Assembly (NCBI GenBank): GCA_013286045.1
Contig: JABDGM010000018.1
Location: 1 to 57,403 of the forward strand
DNA from: Planctomycetota bacterium
Lineage (GTDB): Bacteria > Planctomycetota > Planctomycetia > Pirellulales > Lacipirellulaceae
Direction: 5' to 3'
Length of the DNA: 57,403 bases
Shown here: positions 18,545-27,813 of the stretch, in pieces
Numbering within the stretch: position 1 is the first letter of the stretch
Layout: the number at the start of each line of letters is the position of its first letter
Made by a program: the position numbers and the translations under genes
The notes under the pieces: generated by a model
The model's input: the letters and a program-made list of their open reading frames with translations, nothing else
Told to the model about the DNA's origin: nothing
Database searches by the model: none

Positions 18545-19687
18545 ATGAAAGCTGTAATGATGCGCCGACTTGCATTTATCTTAACGCTCGTAAGCCCGCT
18601 GATCGTGACCTTATCGTCAGCAGTGGCCGCGGAGCCACCTGTGCTGAAAGACGCTTTCAAAAAGGATTTTCTTGTTGGGGTCGCTCTTGGCACTCGGCAG
18701 GTTATGGGCGAGGAGCCGCAGGCGCTGGAGTTGGCAGCGAAACAATTCAATGCGATTTCGCCAGAGAACTTGCTCAAGTGGCAGGAAGTACATCCGGAAC
18801 CAAAACAATATCAATTCGAGCCAGCCGACCGGTATGTCGAGTTCGGTCAGCAGAATGGCATGTTCATCCTGGGGCATAACTTGGTGTGGCACAATCAGAC
18901 GCCACGCTGGGTTTTCGAGAACGAGGAGGGGAAGCCGATCGAGCGTGATGCGCTCGTTGAGCGATTGCGAGAACATATTTCAACGGTTGTTGGCCGCTAC
19001 AAGGGGCGCATCACCGGCTGGGATGTGGTGAATGAAGCCGTGGAAGACGATGGCACGCTGCGCAAGACCCGGTGGCGGGAAATCATCGGCGACGACTATC
19101 TCGAAAAGGCGTTTCAGTTCGCTCACGAAGCCGATCCGCAAGCCGAGCTGTATTACAACGACTACAACGAATGGCAGCCGGCGAAGCGTCGCGGGATCAA
19201 GGAGCTCGTTCACGGACTGCAGGCGAAGGGTGTGCGGATTGATGGCTTTGGCTTGCAGGGGCACTGGGGCCTTACATACCCGAGCGCCGCGGAGATCGAG
19301 GAGATGTTTCAGGATTACAGTGATCTCGGCGTCAAACTGATGATCACCGAGCTCGATGTAACCGTGCTGCCGGACGCCAATCGCGCGCGCGGAGCGGATA
19401 TCAGCCGCAACGAAGCGTTACGGAAAGAGCTCGACCCGTACCCGGACGGGCTATCGAGCGACGTTCAAAAGCAGTTGGCGGATCGCTACGCGGAGATCTT
19501 TCGCATTTTTGTGAAGCACGCCGACAAGCTGAAGCGGGTCACATTTTGGGGCGTCGACGATGGGCAATCGTGGCGCAACGGGTGGCCGATGCGTGGCAGG
19601 CACGATTATCCGATGCTGTTCGACCGCGAATTGAAGCCCAAGCCTGCGTTCGAAGCGGTGATTGAAACGGCAGAAGCGAAGCGGTGA
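18545..19687 (+). CDS. GH10 endo-1,4-beta-xylanase, copy 1
   Basis: A 380-residue secreted retaining endo-xylanase that cuts the beta-1,4-xylan backbone. A signal peptide (about 1-29, ending SSAVAAEPP) precedes a single GH10 barrel: NAISPENLLKW, GHNLVWHNQTPRWV, acid/base Glu164 in DVVNEAVEDDG, GLQGHWGL, nucleophile Glu269 in MITELDVTVLP, and VTFWGVDDGQSW. There are no accessory modules. The predicted start is ATG 18545, 29 bases after the symporter stop, so the two are likely cotranscribed. It converges with the GH67 gene. Confidence 0.95.
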   Translation: MKAVMMRRLAFILTLVSPLIVTLSSAVAAEPPVLKDAFKKDFLVGVALGTRQVMGEEPQALELAAKQFNAISPENLLKWQEVHPEPKQYQFEPADRYVEFGQQNGMFILGHNLVWHNQTPRWVFENEEGKPIERDALVERLREHISTVVGRYKGRITGWDVVNEAVEDDGTLRKTRWREIIGDDYLEKAFQFAHEADPQAELYYNDYNEWQPAKRRGIKELVHGLQAKGVRIDGFGLQGHWGLTYPSAAEIEEMFQDYSDLGVKLMITELDVTVLPDANRARGADISRNEALRKELDPYPDGLSSDVQKQLADRYAEIFRIFVKHADKLKRVTFWGVDDGQSWRNGWPMRGRHDYPMLFDRELKPKPAFEAVIETAEAKR

Positions 19688-19731
19688 GCGCGGGACGGTG
19701 TTCGTCGGCGCTAGCGCGATCGCGGCTGGCA

Positions 19732-22311
19732 CTAATGGCTAACTTTCGCAGGCGAATCTGACAGCGACTTCGAAGGGATGATTTCAAAGTAATCGACGGC
19801 GGCTCGCTCGCCGGCGTCTGCGGTTCCCTCCAGTTTAAGTTGATCTCCCTTTTTCAATGAGATGTGGGGGATCGTGCGACGAATGGAAGTGTGCGCGTTG
19901 GGTGTTGCCGAGGGCGTGGGCACGTGATTGTCCGCTTGCCAGTGATCGATTTCTCGGTCGTTAACGAAGAGCCTAAACTTCGACACGCCGTCTTCCTCGT
20001 CGAAATACTGCACTCGCAGGTCGTAGTCGCCTGACTGGTCGCAGCTTAAGCGGATGGCGCCTGTTTCGACGCCTTCGGGCAACTGCACCGCACCACGCCC
20101 CGAGCCGGCCTCCCATGGATCGACTTTGATGAATTCATAGCCTTCGAGTTTCTGGTCCTCGGCTTCCAGGCGGTGAGGATAGTGATCGACGCGCCCTTGC
20201 GTGTCGTTGATGCCGGACTTCTTTTGGAACCAGCGACAGATCGAATCGCGCCACACTTGCGCATGGCCGGCTTGGTACTCGAGGCGATCTAAGACTTCTT
20301 GGAATCGCTGTTCGTCGATGTGTCCTTTCAGCGCTTGCCATTCGGTCACCAGCTCGGCGGCGTCGAGAGCGCCCTGGTAGTGCGAGTCGTAGAAGTGCTG
20401 GATGACCGTTTCGCCAGAGTGCAGTTTGTGGGTGTAAGGCACGTGATGCATGAACAGCAGCAAGTCGTCGGGGCAGGTATCAAGCGAGTCGAAGCGTGCG
20501 GCCACGGGCGGCGAGTACTGACCAATAAAACCCGTGCCGGTGTCCACGGTGCGGTCCATGCCGACGCCGTGTTCGTCCGCGCGGTGCCATTGTCCCCAAC
20601 CGTTGTACTCCGACGATTCCGGCGCTGGTCCGAAGTGGATGTGGATGATGTCTGTCAGCGTGCCAATGCCTAGCGGTCCGGTATAGCTCTCATAGATTGA
20701 CCAGGAGCGCATCAAGATATCGACGATGGCTTTGACGACTGTTGGGTCGTTTCCGAATGTTTGCCGAGTCCATTCGTCGGCGATTTCGTGAGCAGACAGG
20801 TCTGGGTTCCAGGCCAGTCGCCCAAAGCCATACAGGTTTGCCATCGCTAGATGGTGGCCGAGCCAATTTTGATCGCTGCCTACGTTCGCGACGCCGATAA
20901 ATCCCCCGACAGGTCGGTCGAAGGTTTTGCCAGAGACTATTTCCTTGATTGGCGTTTCCGCGTGGCTCGCGTGCATATCGAAGTCGAGCACTTCCTTCCA
21001 CATTGGCACGGTGTAGCAAACGTGGCGCTGCTGCCCGAGGTACTCTTGCGTAATCTGCAGTTCGATGGCTTCATTCGTTTTTTTGAGGGCTCCGAACAAA
21101 GGGGAGGGGGGCTCGCGGACTTGAAAATCGATTGGCCCGTTTTTGATTTGGATGACGACGTTATCTTCGAAGAGGTCGTCAAGCTTATGAAAGTTGTCGT
21201 AAGCGGCCTTCGCGCGATCGTTTTTGAGATTGTGCCAATCCATCAGGTGGTCGTACACGAAGCCGCGGTAAAACAAGATGCCACCGTGCGGTTTGAGAGC
21301 TTTCGCGATTACGTTCGCGGCGTCGGCGTGCGTTCGACCGTACTCGGATGGGCCAAGACGGCCTTCGGAATCGGCTTTGAGGACGAACCCGCCCAAATCT
21401 GGAATCGCGCGGTAAACGCGATCAACTGTTTCCTTCCAAAAGGCGACGGCGTCTGGATCGAGGGGGTCGAATGTTTTCACGCCGCCGACTTCGCGCGGGC
21501 TGGCGAAATTCAACGAGACATACAGCCGCACTCCCCAGGGGCGAAACGCGTCGGCAATGCGGGCGAGCTCGGGCACATACGCGTCGGTGACGACCCTCGC
21601 GTCCGCGTTTACGTTGTTAACCGAGCAGCCATTGATGCCGACCGAGGCCATAAGTCGCGCGTAGTCGCGGACGCGGGTTAAGTCTTTCACAACGTGATCG
21701 TTTTCCCAAAAGATCGAGTTGCCGGCGTAGCCGCGCTCGATCGTGCCGTCGAGATTGTCCCAATGATTGAGAATGCGAATCGGCGCCGCGGGCGATTCGC
21801 AAATATTCAGGTGGTCGATTGGTTGATGCGTTGAAATTTTACGCAACAGTGCGAATACGCCATAAAGCAAGCCGCGATCGGTGGCGCCTATAACTGCAAT
21901 CGAGGGTTTTCCGCGCGTTTCGAAAGTATGCAGGCAAAAGCCGTCGCCGTTCAATTTTTCTGTGCCGTGAACGGCGGCGAGGTCCTTATTCGACTCTATG
22001 CGGTCGCGCGTTGCCAAGAAAATGGCGCCGGCATTGTCGGCGTTGGACTTCTCGCGTAAATCTCTGCCCAGCAGGCCTTTGATGCCGCGCAACAATTCGG
22101 ATTGGGCAGATGCTGTGATCGCTGAATCGCCGAGGACGACCACGGTATCCGGCAAAGAGGCGTAGAGCGCGGCGTCATTTGCGTTGAGCGGCGCATAGCG
22201 AAGCCAAGCGTCGTAGCCGGTTTCGGCCGAGCTCGTACGCGGCAAGTAAAAACTTGCGGCGACTAGGAGCCAACAAGTTACGGCGGATTTCATCCCGGCG
22301 GCGAACTTCAT
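19732..22311 (-). CDS. GH67 alpha-glucuronidase with C-terminal extension
   Basis: An 859-residue protein with a signal peptide (MKFAAGMKSAVTCWLLVAASFYL...SSAE). It releases (4-O-methyl)glucuronic acid from the ends of xylo-oligomers. GH67 marks: ILNHWDNLDGTIERGYAG, the acid Glu in VLKADSEGRLGP with YGRTHADAANVIAKAL, and the base pair of acids in IKNGPIDFQVREP and QITQEYLGQ. The catalytic part ends near residue 700. A further ~150 residues (LEAEDQKLEGYEFIKVDPWE ... VDYFEIIP) form a beta-rich, CBM-like domain. Start ATG 22311 follows the SDR stop by 20 bases, giving the operon order uxuA-SDR-GH67 read leftward. Confidence 0.93.
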   Translation of the reverse strand: MKFAAGMKSAVTCWLLVAASFYLPRTSSAETGYDAWLRYAPLNANDAALYASLPDTVVVLGDSAITASAQSELLRGIKGLLGRDLREKSNADNAGAIFLATRDRIESNKDLAAVHGTEKLNGDGFCLHTFETRGKPSIAVIGATDRGLLYGVFALLRKISTHQPIDHLNICESPAAPIRILNHWDNLDGTIERGYAGNSIFWENDHVVKDLTRVRDYARLMASVGINGCSVNNVNADARVVTDAYVPELARIADAFRPWGVRLYVSLNFASPREVGGVKTFDPLDPDAVAFWKETVDRVYRAIPDLGGFVLKADSEGRLGPSEYGRTHADAANVIAKALKPHGGILFYRGFVYDHLMDWHNLKNDRAKAAYDNFHKLDDLFEDNVVIQIKNGPIDFQVREPPSPLFGALKKTNEAIELQITQEYLGQQRHVCYTVPMWKEVLDFDMHASHAETPIKEIVSGKTFDRPVGGFIGVANVGSDQNWLGHHLAMANLYGFGRLAWNPDLSAHEIADEWTRQTFGNDPTVVKAIVDILMRSWSIYESYTGPLGIGTLTDIIHIHFGPAPESSEYNGWGQWHRADEHGVGMDRTVDTGTGFIGQYSPPVAARFDSLDTCPDDLLLFMHHVPYTHKLHSGETVIQHFYDSHYQGALDAAELVTEWQALKGHIDEQRFQEVLDRLEYQAGHAQVWRDSICRWFQKKSGINDTQGRVDHYPHRLEAEDQKLEGYEFIKVDPWEAGSGRGAVQLPEGVETGAIRLSCDQSGDYDLRVQYFDEEDGVSKFRLFVNDREIDHWQADNHVPTPSATPNAHTSIRRTIPHISLKKGDQLKLEGTADAGERAAVDYFEIIPSKSLSDSPAKVSH

Positions 22312-22331
22312 GAGCTGTCGATCGCGAGTGT

Positions 22332-23090
22332 CTAGAAGCCGATGCTCGCGCCGCCATCGACGGGTAGCACAATGCCGGTGATGAACTTGGCCGCCGGCGA
22401 GCATAAGTAGGTCGCAGCCCAACCGATATCCTCGGGCGCACCGAACCGGTTCATCGGAGTACGGCCCAAAACTTTGGTCGCTCGCGCCGGGTCGCCGTTA
22501 AATGCGCTGCGCATCATTTCGGACTCGATCCACCCGGGAGCGATCGCATTCACGCGCACGCCGTGCGGTGATACTTCGGTAGCCAATGAACGAACAAGCC
22601 CCAAATGCCCGGCCTTAGCGGCGGAGTAGGCACTAACCTTAGGTAGGCCGATTAGCGAGGCCATCGAAGCGCTGAACAACACGTTGCCGTGCCGGCGTTC
22701 AATCATCTCTGGCAGTACGGCTTTCGTCAAACTGAAAGCGGCGACCAGGTGCGTTTGAAGCACCGAGTCGAATTCTGCGGGACTCAAATCAAGAGCCGTT
22801 TTCTTGATGTGGATTCCCGCGTTATTGACCAAGATGGAAATCGAGCCGACCCGTTCGGCTGCTTGTCTTACCAATGAAGCAGCCGCATCGAGCTGCAAGA
22901 TATCGTGCGAAATCCATTCAGCCGACGGGCCCAAATCTTTCGCTGCCGAACGCAACACATCTTCTCGTCGCCCGACGAGAACGACTTTTGCGCCGGCTTG
23001 CACAAAACATCGCGCAATCCCCAGGCCGAGACCGGTGCCGCCGCCGGTGATGAGCGCTGTTTCGCCTGTTAGTGAAAATGGAGCGTTCAT
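22332..23090 (-). CDS. SDR oxidoreductase, copy 1 (candidate D-mannonate/uronate reductase)
   Basis: A 252-residue classical short-chain dehydrogenase: [10 protein letters not shown] cofactor loop at 15-24, NNAG at 89-92, catalytic Tyr155 and Lys159 in YSAAK, and the C-terminus [11 protein letters not shown]. It sits 10 bases after uxuA and 20 before GH67. In Bacillus the mannonate/fructuronate reductase UxuB is an SDR, so by position this may be the enzyme feeding D-mannonate to UxuA. That is inference; a gluconate/keto-deoxy-sugar dehydrogenase is also possible. A near-duplicate lies at 26832. Confidence 0.88.
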   Translation of the reverse strand: MNAPFSLTGETALITGGGTGLGLGIARCFVQAGAKVVLVGRREDVLRSAAKDLGPSAEWISHDILQLDAAASLVRQAAERVGSISILVNNAGIHIKKTALDLSPAEFDSVLQTHLVAAFSLTKAVLPEMIERRHGNVLFSASMASLIGLPKVSAYSAAKAGHLGLVRSLATEVSPHGVRVNAIAPGWIESEMMRSAFNGDPARATKVLGRTPMNRFGAPEDIGWAATYLCSPAAKFITGIVLPVDGGASIGF

Positions 23091-23100
23091 GGGGGTCGAT

Positions 23101-24168
23101 CTAGTTTGCTTCGATCGCTTGCAATGCGCCGCGGATGTATCCCAGCGCGTAGGCCATGCCTGCATGCCAAGGCGCATCGCAAGTCATCTGCGGTGTGTGA
23201 TCGGGAATGATGACGCCGCGATATTCGTTGCGTTTCAGGATTTTCAATACGCGTACTATGTCGACATCGCCATCGTCGATGAACGTTTCACGGTAGTTAG
23301 GCACTTTACCATGTACGTTGCGAAGGTGAACGTAGGCGAGCTTGCCTTGTCGGCTGTAGCGGTCGGTGGCTTCGTAGACGTCGCCGGTCGCCATTTCTGA
23401 AAGAGTGCCAATGCAAAACTCCAGCGCATTCGCAGGGCTGGAGCGGAGATCGATCAGGCGCTGATAGAGGTCCGGTTGATAGACGAGTCGCGGCTGGCCG
23501 CGCATAGTGGCCATGGGCGGATCGTCGGGATGGGCTGCCAGCGTGACGCCAGCTTCTTCGGCCACCGGGATGAGCTCGTTGAGAAACTCCTCGACTCGCA
23601 GCCAAAGGGTTTCGTTGGCGACTGGCGGCTCGTTGCCGGCTTCGGCTTGAGGGTCGTAAACCATGTTCCAAGCCATGCCGCGCGGCATCGGTGCGTCGCA
23701 AGTCCGATCCATGCCAACGGCTACTGCTTCTCCGCGTGCGACCGGAGCTTTCGTACGGCCGCAAACGCCGGCGATGCTGAAGTTGTAGCCGAAGATCGGA
23801 ATACCAGCCTGGCCGACGCGGCGGATGATCGTTTTCAAATTCTCGAACTGCTGGCGTTTTTTCGGACCGTCCAACAGCACGTCGTGCCAGTGGGCGGGGT
23901 CGAAATTTTCGATTGCCTCGAGTTCCAAGCCCGCATCGTTAACTTCGCGGCGCAGCGACTGGAGTTCATTCAGCGTCCAGAGTTGGTTTGGGTCGCCGGC
24001 CGCGCCCCATCCCAAATCGGCATCCAGCGGTTGATCGGGTTTGGCAATCGGTGCATCTTTGAAGTAGTCGACGAGGTGAGCCACAATATGTGTAGCGCCG
24101 GCCTGCCGCGCGAATTGAAAATTCTCGCGCGTGAGCATATGCCGATATAACCCCAGACCCAGCTTCAT
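23101..24168 (-). CDS. uxuA: Mannonate dehydratase
   Basis: A 355-residue cytoplasmic enzyme that dehydrates D-mannonate to 2-keto-3-deoxygluconate in glucuronate catabolism. UxuA-family segments: [77 protein letters not shown] and [30 protein letters not shown]. The His, Asp and Cys residues in these match the expected metal site. Length is that of the shorter bacterial form. It is the first gene of a leftward operon with an SDR and GH67, divergent from GH3 across an operator-like site. Confidence 0.95.
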   Translation of the reverse strand: MKLGLGLYRHMLTRENFQFARQAGATHIVAHLVDYFKDAPIAKPDQPLDADLGWGAAGDPNQLWTLNELQSLRREVNDAGLELEAIENFDPAHWHDVLLDGPKKRQQFENLKTIIRRVGQAGIPIFGYNFSIAGVCGRTKAPVARGEAVAVGMDRTCDAPMPRGMAWNMVYDPQAEAGNEPPVANETLWLRVEEFLNELIPVAEEAGVTLAAHPDDPPMATMRGQPRLVYQPDLYQRLIDLRSSPANALEFCIGTLSEMATGDVYEATDRYSRQGKLAYVHLRNVHGKVPNYRETFIDDGDVDIVRVLKILKRNEYRGVIIPDHTPQMTCDAPWHAGMAYALGYIRGALQAIEAN

Positions 24169-24307
24169 GTCAGAAAATTCAAGAGTCGGCCTTCAGGCCA
24201 TTCGAATCATGAATGGCCGCGTCGCGGCGAAGGCCGTGGATAACGAGTGAACCCGCCTCAATGCAGCATAACCGCAATCTCGGTAGCGTTGTTCAGTGAT
24301 GACTTGA

Positions 24308-24331
24308 TCGCGACATTTTTATTCGCAAAAA
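24308..24331. promoter_or_regulatory. Operator-like site between uxuA and GH3, nearly identical to one at 26709-26732
   Basis: In the gene-free divergent region 24169-24370 the plus strand carries TCGCGACATTTTTATTCGCA followed by AAAA. Read on the other strand this matches the site at 26709-26732 at all but one or two positions over about 24 bases. It lies 40-63 bases upstream of the GH3 ATG and about 140 bases upstream of the uxuA start. A TATACT hexamer at 24358-24363 is a candidate -10 for GH3. Confidence 0.6.
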
Positions 24332-24370
24332 CTGAACGGGTGATCGAACTTCACTTTTATACTGGCACGC

Positions 24371-26656
24371 ATGACCAAACTTGAAAACGCAGCGTACCGC
24401 GATCCCAAACGTCCCATCGGCGAACGAGTTAATGACTTGTTGTCACGAATGTCGCTGGCTGAGAAAGCCGCGCAGATGGTATGCGTTTGGAATCTGAAGA
24501 AAGAAACCTTGTTGGATGAGCAGGGACGTTTTGACGTGAAGAAAGCTGCCGAGCATTACGGGCATGGGAATGGGTTAGGCCAGGTCGGGCGCCCTGGCGA
24601 TTTTGGCGGCATTGGACCGCGGCGATCCGCAGAGCTTACGAACGAGATTCAGCGATTCTTCATCGAAAACTCACGGCTCGGCATCCCGGTTGTCTTTCAC
24701 GATGAATGCTTGCATGGGCACGTCGGCATCGGCTCGACTAGTTTTTCCCAGCCCATTGGCTTGGGTGCGACATTTAACACGGATTTGGTCCGGAAACTTT
24801 ATGAGATGACAGCGCGCGAAGCCCGGGTTCGCGGTGTGCATCAGGCGCTGACGCCGGTGGTCGACGTCGCTCGCGACCCGCGTTGGGGTCGTGTGGAAGA
24901 AACTTTTGGCGAAGACCCTTATCTGGTTGCCCGCATGGGAGTTGCTGCGGTTCACGGCTTTCAAGGTGATGGAAAGTTTGCAGAGAAGCGGCACGTAATC
25001 GCGACGCTAAAGCACTTTGCTGCGCATGGGCAACCGGAATCCGGCACGAACTGCGCGCCCGTGAATGTTTCGGAGCGACTGCTCCGTGAGGTGTTTTTGT
25101 CAACGTTTAAGGCCGCAATCCACGAAGCCGGTGCAATGAGCGTGATGGCGTCATACAACGAGATTGACGGCGTTCCATCGCATGCGAATCGTTGGCTCCT
25201 GCGCGACGTGCTGCGGGACGAATGGGGTTTTACCGGCACCGTGGTGTCCGACTACTACGCGATTCGCGAACTGCATGTGCGCCCCGAACTTTACGGTCAT
25301 CACCTGGCCCACGATGGCGCGGAGGCCGCGGCGTTGGCTGTCCGCGCGGGCGTTAACATCGAGTTGCCCGAGCCGGATTGCTATAAGCACTTAATTGAAC
25401 TGGTGGAGGCGGATGTTCTTCAAGAGTCGGATTTAGACGAATTAGTCGCGCCATTACTTGCGCAAAAGTTTCAACTTGGTCTTTTTGACGATCCGTACGT
25501 TGAGCCGAGCGAAGCGGAACGCATTGTTGGATGCGATGAACATCGCGAGCTTGCACTCCAAGCGGCGCGTGAAACGATCACGCTACTTAAAAATGAGGGG
25601 GATATCGCACCGCTCAACCTGTCGGCGATCAAAACGCTGGCTGTAATCGGGCCGAACGCGGACCGTCCACTCCTCGGTGGCTACAGCGGTCAGCCGGTGC
25701 AGGTTTCGACTGTTTTGGATGGCATCCGCCGCCGCGCGGTGGACGGGGTAGAGGTTCTGCACCATGAAGGCTGCAAAATCACGATTGGTGGTTCTTGGTG
25801 GCAGGACGAAGTTATGCCAAGCGACCCGGTGGAGGACCGTAAGAGCATTGCCGCCGCTGCCGAAGTCGCGAAACGCGCGGATGTCATCGTCCTTGCGATC
25901 GGTGGCAATGAGCAAACGTCGCGCGAGGCTTGGATGCTCAATCACCTCGGTGATCGTGCTAACCTCGAGTTGGTCGGGCAGCAAAATGAGCTTGTGGACG
26001 CGATGGTGGCTACCGGCAAACCTGTCATTGCGCTGCTGTTCAACGGCCGACCGCTCGCCGTTCAACATTTGGCGGCAAAGGTGCCGGTGATATTCGAGTG
26101 CTGGTATCTGGGGCAGGAGACCGGCACCGCGGTCGCGGAAGTGTTGTTTGGGGACAGAAGTCCTGGCGGTAAACTGCCGATCACGGTTCCGCGCTCGGTT
26201 GGACATGTGCCGGCGTATTACAACTACAAGCCGTCGGCTCGCCGCGGCTATTTGTTCGACGATGTTAGCCCGCTGTTTCCGTTTGGCCATGGCCTAAGCT
26301 ATTCAAAGTTCGAATTCGGAGCGCCGCGGCTCGAAAAGTCGACGATTGGAATTACCGACTCGACCAGCATCCGTGTGACTGTCACGAATCGCGGGAAGCG
26401 AGCAGCGGATGAAACAGTGCAGCTCTACATCCGCGACCTGGTTAGTTCAGTAACGCGGCCGGTCAAGGAACTCAAAGGTTTTGAGCGGATCAGTTTGCAG
26501 CCGGGCGAAAGCCGGGACGTGGCTCTCAAGATCACGCCTGATCATTTGTCATTCTGGAACATCGACATGCGCCATGTGGTCGAACCGGGAGAATTTGCTG
26601 TGATGATTGGGCCAAATTCGCAAGTTCTGCAGACCGTCACTCTGACCGTGAAATAG
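24371..26656 (+). CDS. GH3 beta-glycosidase (likely beta-xylosidase/beta-glucosidase)
   Basis: A 761-residue three-domain GH3 enzyme without a signal peptide, so probably cytoplasmic. The N-terminal barrel has VVFHDECLHGHVG, VVDVARDPRWGRVEETFGED, ATLKHFAAHGQPESGTN and the nucleophile Asp in GTVVSDYYAIRELH. The middle alpha/beta domain begins near LALQAARETITLLKNEG. A C-terminal fibronectin-III-like domain (SVTRPVKELKGFERISLQPGE) ends the protein. GH3 enzymes remove terminal beta-linked xylose or glucose; context (uxuA, GH67, GH10) favours xylo-oligomers. Only about 8 bases separate a possible -10 (24358-24363) from the ATG, so the mRNA could have almost no leader. Confidence 0.93.
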   Translation: MTKLENAAYRDPKRPIGERVNDLLSRMSLAEKAAQMVCVWNLKKETLLDEQGRFDVKKAAEHYGHGNGLGQVGRPGDFGGIGPRRSAELTNEIQRFFIENSRLGIPVVFHDECLHGHVGIGSTSFSQPIGLGATFNTDLVRKLYEMTAREARVRGVHQALTPVVDVARDPRWGRVEETFGEDPYLVARMGVAAVHGFQGDGKFAEKRHVIATLKHFAAHGQPESGTNCAPVNVSERLLREVFLSTFKAAIHEAGAMSVMASYNEIDGVPSHANRWLLRDVLRDEWGFTGTVVSDYYAIRELHVRPELYGHHLAHDGAEAAALAVRAGVNIELPEPDCYKHLIELVEADVLQESDLDELVAPLLAQKFQLGLFDDPYVEPSEAERIVGCDEHRELALQAARETITLLKNEGDIAPLNLSAIKTLAVIGPNADRPLLGGYSGQPVQVSTVLDGIRRRAVDGVEVLHHEGCKITIGGSWWQDEVMPSDPVEDRKSIAAAAEVAKRADVIVLAIGGNEQTSREAWMLNHLGDRANLELVGQQNELVDAMVATGKPVIALLFNGRPLAVQHLAAKVPVIFECWYLGQETGTAVAEVLFGDRSPGGKLPITVPRSVGHVPAYYNYKPSARRGYLFDDVSPLFPFGHGLSYSKFEFGAPRLEKSTIGITDSTSIRVTVTNRGKRAADETVQLYIRDLVSSVTRPVKELKGFERISLQPGESRDVALKITPDHLSFWNIDMRHVVEPGEFAVMIGPNSQVLQTVTLTVK

Positions 26657-26692
26657 CCCAGGGCGAAATTACGGACGCCCAGCGGGTGGCAG

Positions 26693-26732
26693 TCGCAACA
26701 TTTTCAACTTTTGCGAATAAAAATGTTGCGAT
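26693..26732. promoter_or_regulatory. Operator-like 12-base perfect inverted repeat upstream of SDR copy 2
   Basis: TCGCAACATTTT (26693-26704) and its exact reverse complement AAAATGTTGCGA (26720-26731) flank 15 bases that contain a further TTTTGCGA. The right part (26709-26732) is nearly the same as the uxuA/GH3 site at 24308. It lies about 100 bases before the SDR ATG at 26832, within the 175-base gap after GH3. Confidence 0.6.
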
Positions 26733-26831
26733 TCAGGTCGGTTCCACTTTGCCGGCTAAATTGATTTATGCTGGAAGGAACTTATCGAAGGGGAGACGGC
26801 GCCGGGCACCGTCGCCCGGGCGGGCAGTTGT

Positions 26832-27590
26832 ATGAATCAGCCGTACTCTTTGGCTGGAGAAGCGATCCTCATCACAGGCGGTGGCACGGGCCTCGGCTTC
26901 GGCATGGCGAAGTGCTTCGTCCAGTGCGGGGCAAAAGTCGTGTTAGTGGGTCGACGCTGCGAAGTGCTGAAAAAAGCGGCGGCCGAGCTCGGTGAGTCGG
27001 CTGTGTGGGAGAAGCACGATATCCTTGAATTGAATAAGGCAGCAGATCTAATCACCCGTTTGCGCGACCGGGTTGGTTCAATTACCGGGTTGGTGAACAA
27101 TGCCGGAATCCACATCAAGAAATCTGCAACGGATTTATCGCCGGCAGAGTTTCTCAGTGTGTTGCAAACGCACCTGGTCGCTTCTTTTAGCCTATGCCGG
27201 GCCGTGTTGCCGGACATGATCGAGCGCCGCCACGGCAATATCGTATTCATATCTTCGATGGCGTCGCTGTTTGGGTTGCCGATGGTCAGTGCCTATTCGG
27301 CAGCGAAGGCGGGGCATTTGGGGTTGATGCGTTCGCTAGCGACCGAGGTATCTCCCTACGGCGTGCGAGTAAACTCGATTGCGCCTGGTTGGATTGAGTC
27401 GGAAATGATGCGCGGCGCGTTGAATGGGGACCCGAAGCGGGCAGAGAAAGTGCTGGGCCGCACGCCGATGAACCGCTTCGGGGATCCGGAGGACATTGGC
27501 TGGGCGGCTTCTTATTTATGCTCGCCGGCGGCGAAATTCGTCACAGGAGTTGTTCTGCCCGTCGATGGTGGGGCGAGCATTGGCTTCTAA
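26832..27590 (+). CDS. SDR oxidoreductase, copy 2
   Basis: A 252-residue paralogue of the SDR at 22332, collinear from MNQPYSLAGE to [11 protein letters not shown] with no gaps and most residues identical: the same cofactor loop [19 protein letters not shown], Tyr155/Lys159 in [11 protein letters not shown], and [12 protein letters not shown]. It follows GH3 and precedes the second regulator. It probably acts on the same or a related uronate/aldonate substrate; whether the copies differ in direction or cofactor cannot be read from sequence. It has its own operator-like site upstream. Confidence 0.88.
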   Translation: MNQPYSLAGEAILITGGGTGLGFGMAKCFVQCGAKVVLVGRRCEVLKKAAAELGESAVWEKHDILELNKAADLITRLRDRVGSITGLVNNAGIHIKKSATDLSPAEFLSVLQTHLVASFSLCRAVLPDMIERRHGNIVFISSMASLFGLPMVSAYSAAKAGHLGLMRSLATEVSPYGVRVNSIAPGWIESEMMRGALNGDPKRAEKVLGRTPMNRFGDPEDIGWAASYLCSPAAKFVTGVVLPVDGGASIGF

Positions 27591-27654
27591 TGCCCTTCTG
27601 CTTCGCGAGGCTTGCGCCTGCTTTGGCCCTGTCCGATGTCATGCCGTCGTGCGA

Positions 27655-27680
27655 TCGCAATTACGACAATTTTTTGCGTA
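27655..27680. promoter_or_regulatory. Operator-like site D1 upstream of regulator 2
   Basis: TCGCAATTACGACAATTTTT followed by TGCGTA. Read on the opposite strand it closely matches the site at 27734-27761, so the two form a divergent pair with about 53 bases between them. It lies in the 223-base gap between SDR copy 2 and regulator 2. Confidence 0.55.
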
Positions 27681-27733
27681 TTTTCGTAGATGCTAATTAT
27701 TGCACCGCAATTTACGCTTACGCATAGCTCGTC

Positions 27734-27761
27734 AACGCATAAAAAAATTGCGGTATTGCGG
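27734..27761. promoter_or_regulatory. Operator-like site D2 just upstream of regulator 2
   Basis: AACGCATAAAAAAATTGCGG followed by TATTGCGG, 52 bases before the regulator ATG at 27814. Same layout as D1 in inverse orientation. Two sites in front of the regulator itself suggest autoregulation with a looped or cooperative complex; this is inference. Confidence 0.55.
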
Positions 27762-27813
27762 CGTTGGCGGATTCATCGGGCAAACGTTCGTCCAAAAGCG
27801 GTCGGTTGTGCTT

